Part shown: in pieces, positions 1 through 11,406 of the stretch
Layout: every line of letters begins with the position of its first letter
Numbering within the stretch: position 1 is the stretch's first letter
Source: Colletotrichum lupini
Taxonomy: Eukaryota; Ascomycota; Sordariomycetes; Glomerellales; Glomerellaceae
Direction: 5' to 3'
Length of the DNA: 64,000 bases
Assembly: GCF_023278565.1 (NCBI RefSeq)
Contig: NC_064682.1
Coordinates: 3,906,001 to 3,970,000 of the forward strand
The notes under the pieces: generated by a model
The model's database searches: none
What the model saw: the letters and a program-made list of their open reading frames with translations, nothing else
Told to the model about the DNA's origin: nothing
Position numbers and translations under genes: made by a program

Positions 1-3000
1 TACCCTTTTTTTCTTATTAATTATTATAATACCTTAATATTTAAAATAATTTTATAAAGATTATCTAGGCCGTACTTTTTATTTATATAAAATACTTATA
101 TAAGCTTATTATTTAAGAGATTTAAGTAATATAAAAAGGACCCCTCTAATTACTCTTAGATTTACTTAGTACTATATTCTTTTTTTTTAAATATTAAGAG
201 AAGTAACGTTTTTTCTTTTAATATTATGAGAATAGGCTTTTATTTTATTAAATTCGCCCTTTTAACTACCTCTATATCTATTATCTAAGGGACCTTTTCT
301 TACTATTTATAAATAAAAGCTTACTTATTAAAAGCTTTTATTACTCTCTATTTATTTAACTTCGTATATTTTTTAAAAACTACTAAAGTAAAAAAAGAGT
401 AGTTAACGTCGTCGATTTCGTTATAATCTAATTCGTTAATATAAGGAGCGAAATCTTCTTTATTTTTTAAATTTCTTATAGGGGGTAGATACTCTAAGCT
501 ACTATTTTAGTTACTATTATTAAGTTTTATACCCCTAGATCTGTTTTTATATATAATAAGGAATTAATTAAACTAATGAGGGCTAGTTTTATTATTTACT
601 ACCCTTAACCTTTTATATTATTTATATAATTTCGTACGCTCTTTTTTAAAATAATGACTTAATTAATATTTATCCTTTTTATAAATATAATATTACTTTT
701 TTTATTACCCTATTTGCGAGTTAAATCTCTGCCTAGTTAATGAATTAGGGCCTCTTTATTAGTAATTACTATATTTAGCTTCTTTTTCTTTTTTATTATA
801 CGTTTAATTAACTTAATATTATTAATAAGGGCCGTCGTATACTTAAAAATAGGTTTAATATAGTATTTTCGTTTTAATATTAAAGCTAGATCTTAGCCTC
901 GAATAAAGCGTTTTATAGTTTTTAAGTACTTAATATAAGGTTATTTTTATTTTTAATATATACTAAATTATAGTATAAAGATATTTAACTTTCCGCTTAT
1001 TAGTTCCCTTATTTAGTTATATTTTTACTAGCTTATTAATTCGATTAATAAGCTTTTTAAGGATCTTTATTTACGATTTACCCTCTATTATCCTAATTAT
1101 AAATATATAAAAAATCGCTTATAGCTTAAATAGGAGCTTTAGGTTCTTATTATAAGTCTTAAAGCGGCTTTAAATTACGTTAATAATACTAAAAAAGTCG
1201 TTTTAATTAAGATTACGCACTACTTTATAATAATAATTAAAGGCTTTACTTACGAGGACGATATTAATTACTAAACAATACTAATATTCCCTAATCCTAA
1301 CCTTTTTATAATAATTATAAAATATTATTAGGGTTTTTTATAAAACCTTATACTTCCCTTTAAAATATAATTTCTTTTTTAAAAAGATCTTTTTAAGGTT
1401 TATAAATTACTTCGTATTTACTATTATATTTTTAGTATTTATATACGATCCTTATATTACTACGTATTATTAGTAACTTTAAGTCGTTTATTTCTTTTTA
1501 GATTAGCTAATTCGTACCGAATTTTATATTAATAATAGTAACGAGCTATAGATCGAAATAGGTAGAATCGTCAATTATTATACTTTTAGTACCCTATTTT
1601 ACTTCTATATATTCTTTTATAATAATAGATTACTATTAGTAATTATAGGGGGGAAATTTACGTCGTTTACCCTTTTTTTAAATTCGTTAAAGCGATTATA
1701 CGCCCTATCGACTTATACTTAGTTTTATAATATAAATTCCTCCTTTATAATTATTATTATTAGGATTTTATATAGTTCTCGTAATTATAACTACGTTAAT
1801 AATACCCCTTGTACGTAAAGGAATCTATTTATTACTTTTATAATTTTTAAGCTTATACTTACGAACTATTTATCTAGCTAGTAACTAAGGTTATTTACGA
1901 TTTTATAAAATAAGGGTTACCCCTATAGCCCTTTTTTTTCGTAAACCTTAATTAAATAGATTAATACTACGTTAATATACTTATTATTAGGTTAATTTAC
2001 GATTTTATATATTTACGTCCCTTAATAATCTAGGTTAATATTTACCTATTTATAAAAAATTAAAATTTTATTTAAGATCGGGTTCCTCCATTTTTTCTTT
2101 TACTCTAACTCGCTAAAAGTCGTACTCTAGCTCGTATTCGTATTAATAATTATTAATATATTTAATTTTAATAAGGATATATTTAGTCTGCGCACTAGCC
2201 GTAGTAAATCCGTACTTTTATTACTTAATAAATTTATTAAAGTCTAAGAAATTCCCGCTTCTTTTTACTATCTTACTATTATTTTCGTTTTTACTATGTT
2301 TAATAATTATTATTACTTTTTTAAATCGCTAATTATTATACTTACTAAGATCCCCTTTTTTATTTAATATAAAAAAGTAAGTTTTAGTAATCCCTTTTTT
2401 TAATAATAGCGGTAGACGTTTATATTATTATAAAAAGATATAATAATTAGTCTTAAGATCTTTATTAGTTACTAATTCTTTATTATTTTATATATTTCTA
2501 GCTTTTTAAGCCTCGTACTCTCCGTAATTTCTAAATAGCTTCTTTTTTTAACTTACTTCTTTTAGGGCGGTATTTTATAAACGTAGTTAAAAATAAATAT
2601 TAAGTAGCTCGTAAAGGAGCTATATAAGCTATTAAATACGGTTAGCGAAGTTAAGCCCTCTTTTTTATAAGATCGTAAATATTAAGGATTTATTAAAAAT
2701 ACCCCCTTTTTACTCGTATTTAGTAAGGCTAAATATTTTAAAAATCTTTTCTTTTATTACTTCTTTATACCCTATTTTATATCTTTTAAATAGTCTTTTT
2801 TATAATTTAATTATAATTAAGTAATTATTATTTACTAGCGATCCCTTTTATTACTTAGTTAATTTTTTAAAATTAATAATTTTATACTAAGAGCTAATAT
2901 AAAAAAAAGTCTTTTAATAATATTCTAAAGGATTCTTTTTTTTCTTTTAAATCCTCGTCCTTTTAACTTTTTTTTAAATTAATAATAATTATAATAAAAG

Positions 3001-3895
3001 GTTATAAGACTCCTTTAGGGTAGCCGCCTTTTTTTTAAGTTAATTTCTAAGATCCGTAATACTCTTAACTCGATATTATTAGGACTTTTAAATCCCCTCC
3101 TTCCTTATTAAACTATCCCTTATACTATATTCTTAAATAATACTTAGAGAATAGTTAAAGAGGTTATAAAAAGATTATTTAAATTATAAGTTTTAAAGTC
3201 GTATTTATAAAATCCTCGTAATATTAAACCTTTTTATATACCATAAATCTCTTAACTTTATAACTCTTATATAAGTTTTTATTATACTTACTAAGAATAT
3301 TTATATTTAGAGATCCCTTTTTTTAATTACGTAGTACTTTTTTATATTATATTATTAAGCTCGTCCGTTATACTAATTAATTAAGTAAGTAGTTATTACG
3401 TAAGTATTTCTTTTTATTAATTTAACTAGTTAATTTCTAATTATAAGCCGGCTATAAAAAAGTTATTTAATAAAAAAGCTACTTAAAGCGACGGTAAAAG
3501 GCTAGTTACTTAAGTAGTTCTATTAATTAACGTAGTTTTATTTTAATATAATAAACGTCGACCTCTTATAAGTAATAAAGGGCTACGATTACTTAATTCC
3601 GTACGGTATTCGAAAATTACCCCTTTTTATTTATTTTCATAAGGTTAATTACTACAAATCTCCTATCTTATATAGCATTAAAAAGTTATCTCTTTTATAT
3701 AGCAAAATACCTTACTAATTTATAATAATAAAATTTAATTACTAATTAGTATTAATATCCCTATTATAAAGTAGTTAGTTTAAACCGTAGTTAACGAAGA
3801 GATTAATTAAACTATATAAATATTTATATAGTAGGTATAAAAAGGAGGTTCTAACCGTAGGTTAGGCTAGCTACGATAATTATAAATAGGGCCCC
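1..3895. mobile_element. RIP-degraded AT-rich repeat, family not identified
   Basis: This stretch is dominated by TA, TTA and ATTA words with stop codons in every frame and no open frame of useful length. GC-rich islands are nearly absent. Such composition in a filamentous ascomycete is the usual end state of repeat-induced point mutation on a transposon copy. I looked for reverse transcriptase, integrase and transposase motifs on both strands and could not name one with confidence. The switch to normal composition is abrupt at about 3890-3900, near the GC-rich stretch that precedes the first gene-space bases. The left end lies outside the window. Confidence 0.7.
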
Positions 3896-5197
3896 CTAAT
3901 TGGCCCCTGCGCAGTCGGCTGTATGCCGCGGTCGAATTGGACTTCCAATCCGACAGTCTTACTGGAAACGCTTGTGGGTTCAACATCAGACCAGTACAAC
4001 CGATCTTCAGAGTAAATAGGAAAAGATTCAATACTATGTTCCAGTAAATCTGTCAATCAACTTCGTGAGACAAACCCTCACCCAGGATCATGAAGACAAG
4101 AACCCTCTTCCAAAGCTGACTTCCCGCCAAGGGACACATCGCGGCCTAGACCAATCTCATCGGAGACCCATCACCAATTCAGTCCGAAAGAACCCACCCA
4201 GTGTGCAGTCAGCCGCCGCAGCCGACCCCCATGCCAAATCCAGCTGTAACACCCGAGAAGACGCAATCTAAATCTCGCACATTGGCATTCTGCATCACAA
4301 ACCAACACGAAAAACTGATCAACTTTCCATCTCCGGCAGGTCGAAGCATCGAGAATAATCACAGACAGGTACGACGACGAAAAAGCGCCAACGGAACCGG
4401 TCCCAATAAACGGGGATACGGATCCTCAGGAATGGGTCGGCTCGTTCGTATCCACCGTATCTGAGGTATCTGCTTGGCTGCACCCTGGACCCCCCTTCGC
4501 AATCACAACGCTTACGCAGGCTTAGGTAGCCACGAGAGAGAGCCTGGTTCCAACAAGAACGGGGGCCGCATGTGGGATATCCGTAACTGCGCCTCGTACA
4601 TCTGCACTTCCGCAACCTGCAGCGGAGCCTGCTGCCTGCATGTTTGCCTGTCTTTCAGAACTGTCAAGCTGCTTGTAGAGGCGCAGACGGCACAGCTGCT
4701 TGAAGAGTCCGGGAGCCTTGCGTGCTTTGGCTCGCCGCGGGATGTTTGCTTCCTGCTCTGTCTTCTAAGCGCCCCCAGAAACCCGGTCGAAATACCCGTC
4801 GAATCGAGGCCTGCAGCGGGAACATGGGGGGAGGGGGGGGTGGGCAGTGGGTTGTGAGATTCGTTTGCCTGCTGTGCCGTTGGGATGCATATCGTGAAAG
4901 TGATTGTTGGAACCGGGGGTTGGAGGGTTTTTTGGTGATATTGTGGACTGCAGTTACGATTGTTCCTGGAGAAGAGAGCCGAGAGACTATTGAGAGCCAC
5001 CTCGCTTGGCGGGCACGCAGTGTGCAGCATGACGGAGCCTTGGGGGCAAACGGGTTTGGTATTAAAACGGTCGTCAGCGTCGTCGGTAAGGTCCTCTTCC
5101 CAAAGCTTGGTATTCTGCAGCTTTGTCATTCTTCAGCAACAGCAACTTTGGCCCATCGTCAACTTCATTATAGCAAACACTGTATACACTTGCAGGG
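3896..5197. other. Non-repeat DNA upstream of the methyltransferase; possible small minus-strand gene unresolved
   Basis: Normal GC content returns here. An ATG-initiated minus-strand frame (5129 to 4512, 205 codons) opens 68 bp from the divergent methyltransferase start, but it is Ser/Pro-rich and resembles no family I know. A second minus-strand frame around 4500-4780, possibly entered through a CTTAG acceptor near 4770, has a Lys/Arg-rich composition that looks equally gene-like. Because two overlapping frames compete and no conserved motif is visible, neither is called as a gene. The 5' leader and promoter of the methyltransferase must lie in the last few hundred bases. Confidence 0.3.
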
Positions 5198-6439
5198 ATG
5201 GCTACTGCAGACGCGTTGATTGCAAGTCTTCAGGACATCAACGGGGAGAGCTTCGCGGATAAGGCGGAGAGGATACGAGCCAGAGATGCGTTGTATGATG
5301 CGTTGAGAAAAGTCCAGACGCCGTGGGATATCGCGTGGGATCACATCGTGGTCAAGGGCGGCGGGAACGCGGCGATCAAGACGCTCATCGACGCTGGCGT
5401 ATTCAAAAAGTGGCACGAGGCTGGTGGTAAACCCATTACCTGTACCAAGCTCTCAAAGCTGACCGGCGCCGACGAGCACCTCATCCGTACGTCAAGAACA
5501 TCCAAAATCCCGTTCAGCCATGAGAAACAGACTGACCTGGTAAAAACAGGCCGCATGATGAGGGCAATAGCAGGCCAACGCCTCGTCATAGAAACAGACC
5601 TCGACACCTACGCCCGCACGCCCTGGGCCCAGGCCCTCGGCGAAGACGCGCCTCTGCCGGCCATGTACGGCGGCTTCTACGGCGAGCTGACGAACCCAAT
5701 GTTCCGCTCGCTGCCGTACTACCTCAAGAAGAACAGGTACCGGAACCCGACGGACAAGAACGACTGCAACTTCCAGCACTGGCGCGGGCCCGACGCCGTC
5801 TTCTTCAAGTACGTCGGCACGAACCCGCTGCTCACGTCCGACTTCAACGATGTCATGGAGTGCCATTCGCGGGATAACCTCACGGCGTGGACCGAGGTGT
5901 ATCCCACGGGCAAGATCGTCGAGGGCGCGATCCCGGAGAGGCCGTTGGTTGTTGATATCGGCGGCGGGAAGGGCCATGATTTGAGAAAATTTCATGTTCG
6001 GCACCCACAGGTTCCCGCGCGGCATCTCATCCTGCAGGACTTGCCCGATTTTCTGAAGGATGTCAAGCCCGATTCTGCCTTCACGATCCAGGCGCACGAC
6101 TTCTTTACGCCACAGCCGCTGCGCGGGGCGAGAGCGTACTTCTTGCATAACGTGCTGCACGACTGGCCTGACGCCACGGCGGTGGATATCCTCAAGAATA
6201 TCGCGAGCGCCATGGAGAGGGGCTACTCGAGGCTGTTGATCCACGAGAGCTTGATCAGCGAGAGGGCGCCGCTTTCGAAGGTGACAGCAACGGATATGAT
6301 TATGATGGCGGGGCTGGCGTCGGCCGAGAGGACGGAGGCGCAGTGGCGGGAGTTGATTGCGGCGGCGGGACTGCGGGTTGTGAAGATTTGGAGGCCGGTG
6401 CAAGCGGTTGAGAGTGTTATCGAGACGGAGTTGGCTTGA
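5198..6439 (+). CDS. SAM-dependent O-methyltransferase (COMT-like, plant/fungal class II type)
   Basis: Predicted to move a methyl group from S-adenosylmethionine to a hydroxyl of a small aromatic or polyketide-type substrate in the cytosol. The SAM-binding motif VVDIGGGKG lies near residue 230 of the spliced protein, followed by the LILQDLP strand, the LHNVLHDWPD segment holding the catalytic His, and a C-terminal EAQWRELIAAAGL helix. All are hallmarks of the COMT-like family, whose members run 360-420 residues; this one is about 392. The ATG at 5198 precedes a helical dimerisation-type N-terminus. A 63-nt intron (5487-5549, GTACGT...ACAG with an ACTGAC branch site) is a multiple of three without stops, so the unspliced frame stays open; removing it gives the family-like LIRRMMRAIAG. 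Substrate unknown. No biosynthetic neighbours adjoin it, so a secondary-metabolite role is only inferred. Confidence 0.9.
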   Translation: MATADALIASLQDINGESFADKAERIRARDALYDALRKVQTPWDIAWDHIVVKGGGNAAIKTLIDAGVFKKWHEAGGKPITCTKLSKLTGADEHLIRTSRTSKIPFSHEKQTDLVKTGRMMRAIAGQRLVIETDLDTYARTPWAQALGEDAPLPAMYGGFYGELTNPMFRSLPYYLKKNRYRNPTDKNDCNFQHWRGPDAVFFKYVGTNPLLTSDFNDVMECHSRDNLTAWTEVYPTGKIVEGAIPERPLVVDIGGGKGHDLRKFHVRHPQVPARHLILQDLPDFLKDVKPDSAFTIQAHDFFTPQPLRGARAYFLHNVLHDWPDATAVDILKNIASAMERGYSRLLIHESLISERAPLSKVTATDMIMMAGLASAERTEAQWRELIAAAGLRVVKIWRPVQAVESVIETELA

Positions 6440-7003
6440 GAGATGTGATGGAACATGCTCGGGGCTTCTGCTTCGAGTGGGGGGATCTTTTCTCGTTTGA
6501 AGTGTCTGTAAAGTTTAGCAAGCGTATGGGAGGCAGGTCTTTGATTGAATCGACGTTTTACTTGGTCGAATGTGGTAAAACTCGATTTTTGTGCATGTTA
6601 TGATCATGTCTGGTGGGTTGAGCATCTAGGGGCGTAAATGACCATCGTGTGGCTAGATACTGCTGCTCAAGAATTGTAGGCAAGACAGCTCAGGACGTCG
6701 GCCTTGTCTCGTTGATGTTTAAAGATCTCCAAAGCTGTTGATGTAGCATGTCAGTCACTGCCCCCAACCGTGGCCGCCCCCAGCCATGGGTCAGAAGCCT
6801 GAAGGTCCAGAAATAAATAACTTTGAAATATCATTGGTGATGTGTATGCTTGTGGGCAGCTCGACGGCATGACCCCTCTTGGTATCCTTTTATACGCCCT
6901 ATGCTGGCTTTCTTTCGCCAAACAGCCCCGTCCGTCTATCCTCCTCGCCCCTCATCGTCGTCACGTTCTCATGTTACTCGTATGCTAAAGTCTCTCCTTG
7001 GGT
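6440..7003. other. Convergent intergenic region
   Basis: This 560-bp space lies between the 3' ends of the methyltransferase and the convergent phosphoribosyltransferase gene. It holds T-rich stretches and an AATAAATAA-type run near 6812 that could serve 3' end formation. I see no coding frame with conserved features, RNA gene or repeat. Confidence 0.5.
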
Positions 7004-7832
7004 TTACTGGCGCGCAGCGAGAGCCTCGGCCGCGTGGCGGTCGTGCTCGGCAATGTCGATGGCCTCCCAGGGGTAGTTGATCCAGACGTCGCCGACGGTG
7101 CGGGCGGCGAGGTAGTGACCTGAGGTCATCATGTCGGAGGGAAGGGTGCCCTTCTTCGCCTTGTCCTTGTTCTGTATTCCGTTACGTCAATACGTTTGAA
7201 CTCGAACTCGATTTGCGATTGATATGGGGATATGACTCACGTGCAGAACAAAGATACCAAACTCAGTCTTCTGGCCCTTGCCGAGGCGCTGGCTAGCAGC
7301 CTCAACGTCCTTCTCCAGCTCCTTGACGGCGTACTCAAGGGTGGTGCGGGTGTCGTCGACCTCGTCGACAATCAAGATGCGCTTGCCGACGAGGTTCTCC
7401 ATCTCGCCGATAGCGGTCAGGTCAAGCCATTGCGTGCGGGTGACCTTTGTGCCAGGGACCTCGGGGACGCCAGGGGTAGAGTTGCCGCCGAAGGTCTCGG
7501 GAAGGCTCTCGTACAGGGAGAGACCGATGGCCTGGATGGGGATGTTGGGGTTGCCGGGCTTCTTCAGGAAGGAACGGAGGATACGGGCGGGAACGTAGCC
7601 ACCGCCGCCGATTGCGATGATGAGCTGGGGTTGGAAGGTCTCGAGGATCTTGACGGCGGACTCCTGGCAGAGGTTGTGCACCTGGAAGAAGAAGAACATC
7701 TGTTAGCCCATGTTTTGCGACACCTTGCACGAACACGGAGACCACTGGAATAAGAAAGTAATAGCACTAGGGGTCTGGAAGAAGGAAGGAAAAACATACA
7801 TCGTTGTACGTGACGTAGAGCTTTTCGACCAT
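7004..7832 (-). CDS. hpt1: Hypoxanthine/xanthine-type purine phosphoribosyltransferase (Hpt1 family)
   Basis: Purine salvage enzyme that joins hypoxanthine, guanine or xanthine to PRPP to give the nucleoside monophosphate, in the cytosol. Three exons: 7800-7832 (MVEKLYVTYND), 7241-7681 and 7004-7171, separated by GT-AG introns of 118 and 69 nt. The spliced product is 213 residues, close to the roughly 220 of yeast Hpt1. Family signatures are clear: LIIAIGGGGYVPARILRSFL near residue 31, TRTQWLDL, the PRPP-binding loop ILIVDEVDDTRTTL near residue 113, FGIFVLH, and the late YPWEAIDI. The first exon is tiny and would be missed by simple frame finding; its ATG and YVTYND match the family N-terminus. 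It is convergent with the methyltransferase. It looks like a housekeeping gene with no damage. Confidence 0.95.
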
Positions 7833-9120
7833 TTTTGCGGTGTTTGGAGGGGTTCTTTGACTCGAATTCGGCCGGTGGACGGGGTGTACTGCGGGGTAGG
7901 AGGAATGCTGCAGATTTGGAGATGTCTCTGACGTCTGGTATTTGAGAGGATGTAGAGAAGAAGAAAGAGAACGGGAGAGATGGATCGTGAATATTCCGGA
8001 GGGGGAGGAAATATACAGAAAGGTGAGTTTAAAGTGGAAAAGAAGCTTAAGTAGGGAAGAAATGGGACCCAAGGTTTCTGCCAGTGAGAAAGAGAGACTG
8101 CCGCTATTCACACGCGAGACGAGGACGGAAGAAAAAAAAAAAAGATGCGCGCCAGGCCTACCAGGACCCCTCCATCCATCGATGAGCAAAAGGGGACCCC
8201 GCCATCCAAACAAGGATGGATGGGCCATGGCGGCGGGCACTTGGGAGAGAAATTTTGTCTGGCGAGCCCCGAGCCCCGCGATGACCAGCGGGTTGCTTTA
8301 GACCCACTTTGGCATGGATCTGGCTGCTGCGCCCCGGATGCCAGTCATCCGACTGTGGCTTGTGAATGGCTGCTGACCGAGGGACATCATACCGAGGCTT
8401 CGGAGCCCGCCGTCTTTCTCGGTGAAGGGGCCCTCTTCCGGTGTCTATTTACCAATGAAAATCGGCGTGACTCTCAAATGGCAGGGATCAAGTGTTGCGC
8501 TCCTTCCAAAGTTCCTTCCCGTCCCAAGTGAGGAAAGAGCTTGGTGCTGAATTTTCATCCCCTGCCAACTGCCACTTGCCATTGAAGATTTGACGATAAT
8601 TTCCAGGCTCCAAAACGACGCTGTGACTGTCGCCGCGTTCAACTTTTGCCCAGTCAGCATCGAGTCATGAAACGACGAGAGTCTTCCCAATGTAGAGTTG
8701 TCGATGTGGAGAGCTTCGAATATGATGACATGCCAATTTAGACCCACTCCTTCCCGACCCTGGCCGCGAGAGCCGATGGGACTGTTTGCTGCTATGCTCT
8801 CGACTGCTAGTTGACTATTCTCTCCCCTCAGAGACGAGTAGGTTGTTGGCCCTGACCGGGTCATGTACGAATTCACATGCTCGGTCTCATGAAATTCTCG
8901 CTTTCGTCCTACTTTAGAAATGGTCTCTGGGCGCAATACGATGGGTCACTGTATGGCACATCTTGAGTGGCATAGACTATCGTGTCTTTGCATAAGCTCT
9001 GGGTATCCCTTGGCGATAACTCATCAATCCCAATAAACCTTGTGTCCCCTGCCCTCGTAAACGCAGCAATCATCCTCCCAAAAAAGCAAAGCTCAAGACC
9101 AAGCTTGGCACAAACATAAC
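7833..9120. other. Intergenic region with the hpt1 promoter
   Basis: The first part (7833-8200) is the likely hpt1 promoter and leader: purine/pyrimidine-biased, with GA-rich runs and a poly-A tract near 8132-8144. The rest (8200-9120) contains only short frames. The longest on the minus strand (about 8445-8936) begins at TTG rather than ATG and has no recognisable motif, so I do not call it. No RNA gene or repeat seen. Confidence 0.4.
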
Positions 9121-10269
9121 CTAGAGCGTCTTCAGACGCGCGACTAGAGCCTCCATGAGCAACTTTCTCAACTCCTGATCCCGATACGATCCCTCCGGCG
9201 AAATGTCCTCCTTCCACTGAATGATAGCCTCGCTGACAATCAAGTATGCCGCCCAGAACGCGTCAAAGATACCAGGACCAACGCCAGGCCGCGGGAAGAA
9301 ACGCTCGTTCTCCTAGATGTATCCAGCCGGATCTCCCACGAAGCCGTCGTCGTTCCCATTAGTCGCCAAATCGTCCATGTTCCCCAATCCACAGACCCAG
9401 AGCTGAGGCTTGTCCTGCGTTGGATCGTACGCGAGCCGGAACTTGACGTTACGGGCGTCCTTCTGTAGATCGTGGTGAATGATAGCGAGAGCGGTACCCA
9501 TCTTGCGCGCGAGCTCGAGGACGCCGGGGCGACCGATGAACTTGAGGAGCTGGTCGAGGTAGGCGGGTCGCGTCGCGAGATTCGGGTGTTCTTTGAGCAT
9601 CTCTTTGACCTCGGGCGGCTGCACCAAGCCAAGCCAGATCTTCGGGTGGAGATTGTAGTTCTCTGGCATTGTGAGAGCCTCTTTCTGGAAGTCGCGGCCG
9701 ACGGTATGGTCGATGATGATACGGATGATGGTCGGCTTGATCGGTCGCATTCTCTGCATGACGAGTCTACCTTGCATTTCGGGAAACGGTTCCATGAGCT
9801 GATCGGGAATGTGGCTGGAGCCGTCCATGCCTTTGATGAGCTTGAATTGGCGCGGCGCGGCCGGGAGTACGAGGCGCGAGAGGTAGGGGTGGTCGACTCC
9901 CAGGATCTCTTGGACTTGCTCGTGAAGCGCGTTGGACCAGTGGCTGAGGAGCGTCGCAAACTCGTCGGCAGCAAAGAATCCTTTGCTCAACTTCTGGTAG
10001 GAGGATCGCTCCTTGAGGGCCTTGCCATCCTTCAGCATGTATACCTGCGTCTCCCACGCCCTCGAGTGGTAGATGAGGCGGAGTCGGGCCGAGTGAGCGG
10101 GAGGAGAAGGCGGGCGAGCCCTCTCGTGGGGGAGGAGCAGGTCCTCCGGCGGATCGAGGTTTTCGTCCTCGTCTTCATCGTAGTCGTCATCCGACGAGGA
10201 GGAGGCATCTTCCCAGCCCTCCTCCTCGCGGATGACCGGCAGCGGAGTGATTGTGCCTCTGGATGCCAT
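9121..10269 (-). CDS. DUF3669-like protein, reading frame interrupted by one in-frame TAG
   Basis: ATG at 10269 opens a frame that runs to a TAG at 9313-9315 (318 residues), then continues in the same frame for 63 more codons to a TAG at 9121-9123. An acidic N-terminal tail (residues 20-45, Ser/Asp/Glu runs) precedes a globular region with MPENYNLHP, LARKMGTALAIIHHD, DARNVKFRLAYD and QLWVCGLGNMDDL. The layout resembles fungal DUF3669 proteins, which carry a MARRM-ALA-HW helix, a DVEFVLG strand and a late DFN-type strand. The frame after the TAG (ENERFFPRPGVGPGIFDAF) looks like the family's PRP segment, so the TAG falls inside the domain. One base change from CAG would explain it. A weak GTCTGT...CATCTAG intron of 87 nt would also remove it but would delete the LWVCGLGNMDDL strand. 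Function unknown. Confidence 0.55.
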
Positions 10270-11406
10270 CTTTGGTGGTGGTGAGATGGTTAGTCTGGAA
10301 AGGAGGAAAAGAGGAAGAGGATGAGTACCTTAAAAGGTGACCATTGACACCCTCAGGTGCTTAGTCGTCAGTATCCGCATTCATCCCTCGGGTTTGAGAA
10401 ACCCTAATGAGGTCGGCTTTGATGAATCCGGCAGGCAGGGCAAAGGCCAGCTTGTAGACGGGACGTTGAAGTTTTGCAGGCTTGCGCCGGCAGTTAATAA
10501 AGGCAGGAGCCGTCTCTTATCACTTTCCGTAACCAGGTCGTTCGTATTCGAAACACCATAACGAATACGGAAACGATAATGAGCAGTGATAAAAAGCAAC
10601 GATAATGACATGGAGCAACGACAGTGAAAGGAACTTGAGGAGAAAATCCAGAAAGAACAATGGGCAGGGCAACAATTGTGACGGGGTCTTTTGGGAAAGG
10701 CATTCAAATAGCCTGTGAATGTTCACTGTTGGTGATGGGCTGCGACCACTCGGGTCTGCGATGATCCCCGGGAGCGAGTCACCGCTGTGAGGACCGTGGC
10801 TGCCGTTCCAATCCTGTTGGGAGACCCTTTTATAGTGCCGCAGGCGTGGAGACATTGAAAGAGAACACAAGAAAGCAGTCTGAAGTGTGAGTTGAAGAAG
10901 GCAAGTATAATAATGAGACGAAATGTAAGAAGAAGGGACGGCATGGGGATGAAAAACGATGTAAACCAATAAGGTCAAGGCAAGAACGAACAGTTGATAT
11001 CTGACACTGAGAGTTCTGCTCGAATAGTTTGCAAGGATTAGGGCCTTTGCGACGACGTATTTTATCCCTCAACTTTGAGATGTGACGAATCGACCTAGAT
11101 GGCAGTTGCGCCACTCCTCACGCTCTCTTCCCCAACCCCAGTTTCTTATCTTTGGCCACATCTTGAAGCAAGGCAGGAGCCGACAGTTGAGCCGAAAGGC
11201 GGCAAGGGCGCATGTGATGGTGCCTTTGCGAGTAAATATCCCGACATCGCAGCTTTCGGAATCTAATACGATCGTGGTATTGTGTATTGTAACAAATGTC
11301 TATGGATGACGCTGATAATGGCTTTTGAGGATGGTTGCCTCCGACGCAAGCTATGAGACGAAACAGAAGAAGGTAGAAAGGACCGATAGACCAAGTTCCG
11401 TGACCC
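10270..11406. other. Intergenic region between two minus-strand genes
   Basis: About 1.1 kb. The left part is promoter and leader of the DUF3669-like gene, with CT/GA-rich runs just upstream of its ATG. The right part is the 3' flank of the next gene. The frames seen (for example around 10520-10978 and 10830-11114, minus strand) overlap one another, are rich in Ser/Leu/His, and lack conserved motifs. I see no RNA gene or repeat. Confidence 0.4.

Noticed and set aside
1..3895. Attempt to assign the left AT-rich block to Gypsy, LINE or a DNA transposon
   Set aside because: No reverse transcriptase, integrase or transposase block could be read with enough certainty after RIP damage.
4512..5129. 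205-codon minus-strand frame divergent from the methyltransferase
   Set aside because: ATG start is present, but the composition is low-complexity and a competing frame in the same region looks equally plausible; no family match, so not called as a gene.
5492..6403. 303-codon minus-strand frame opposite the O-methyltransferase
   Set aside because: It is the antisense shadow of a well-supported methyltransferase with clear motifs; its own translation is Arg/Val-rich with no family features.
5198..6439. Grouping the O-methyltransferase with the distant DMATS and fusion genes into one biosynthetic cluster
   Set aside because: They are separated by 35 kb including housekeeping genes and transposons; proximity is not sufficient.
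8445..8936. 163-codon minus-strand frame
   Set aside because: It opens at TTG, has no conserved segment and no intron-exon structure around it.
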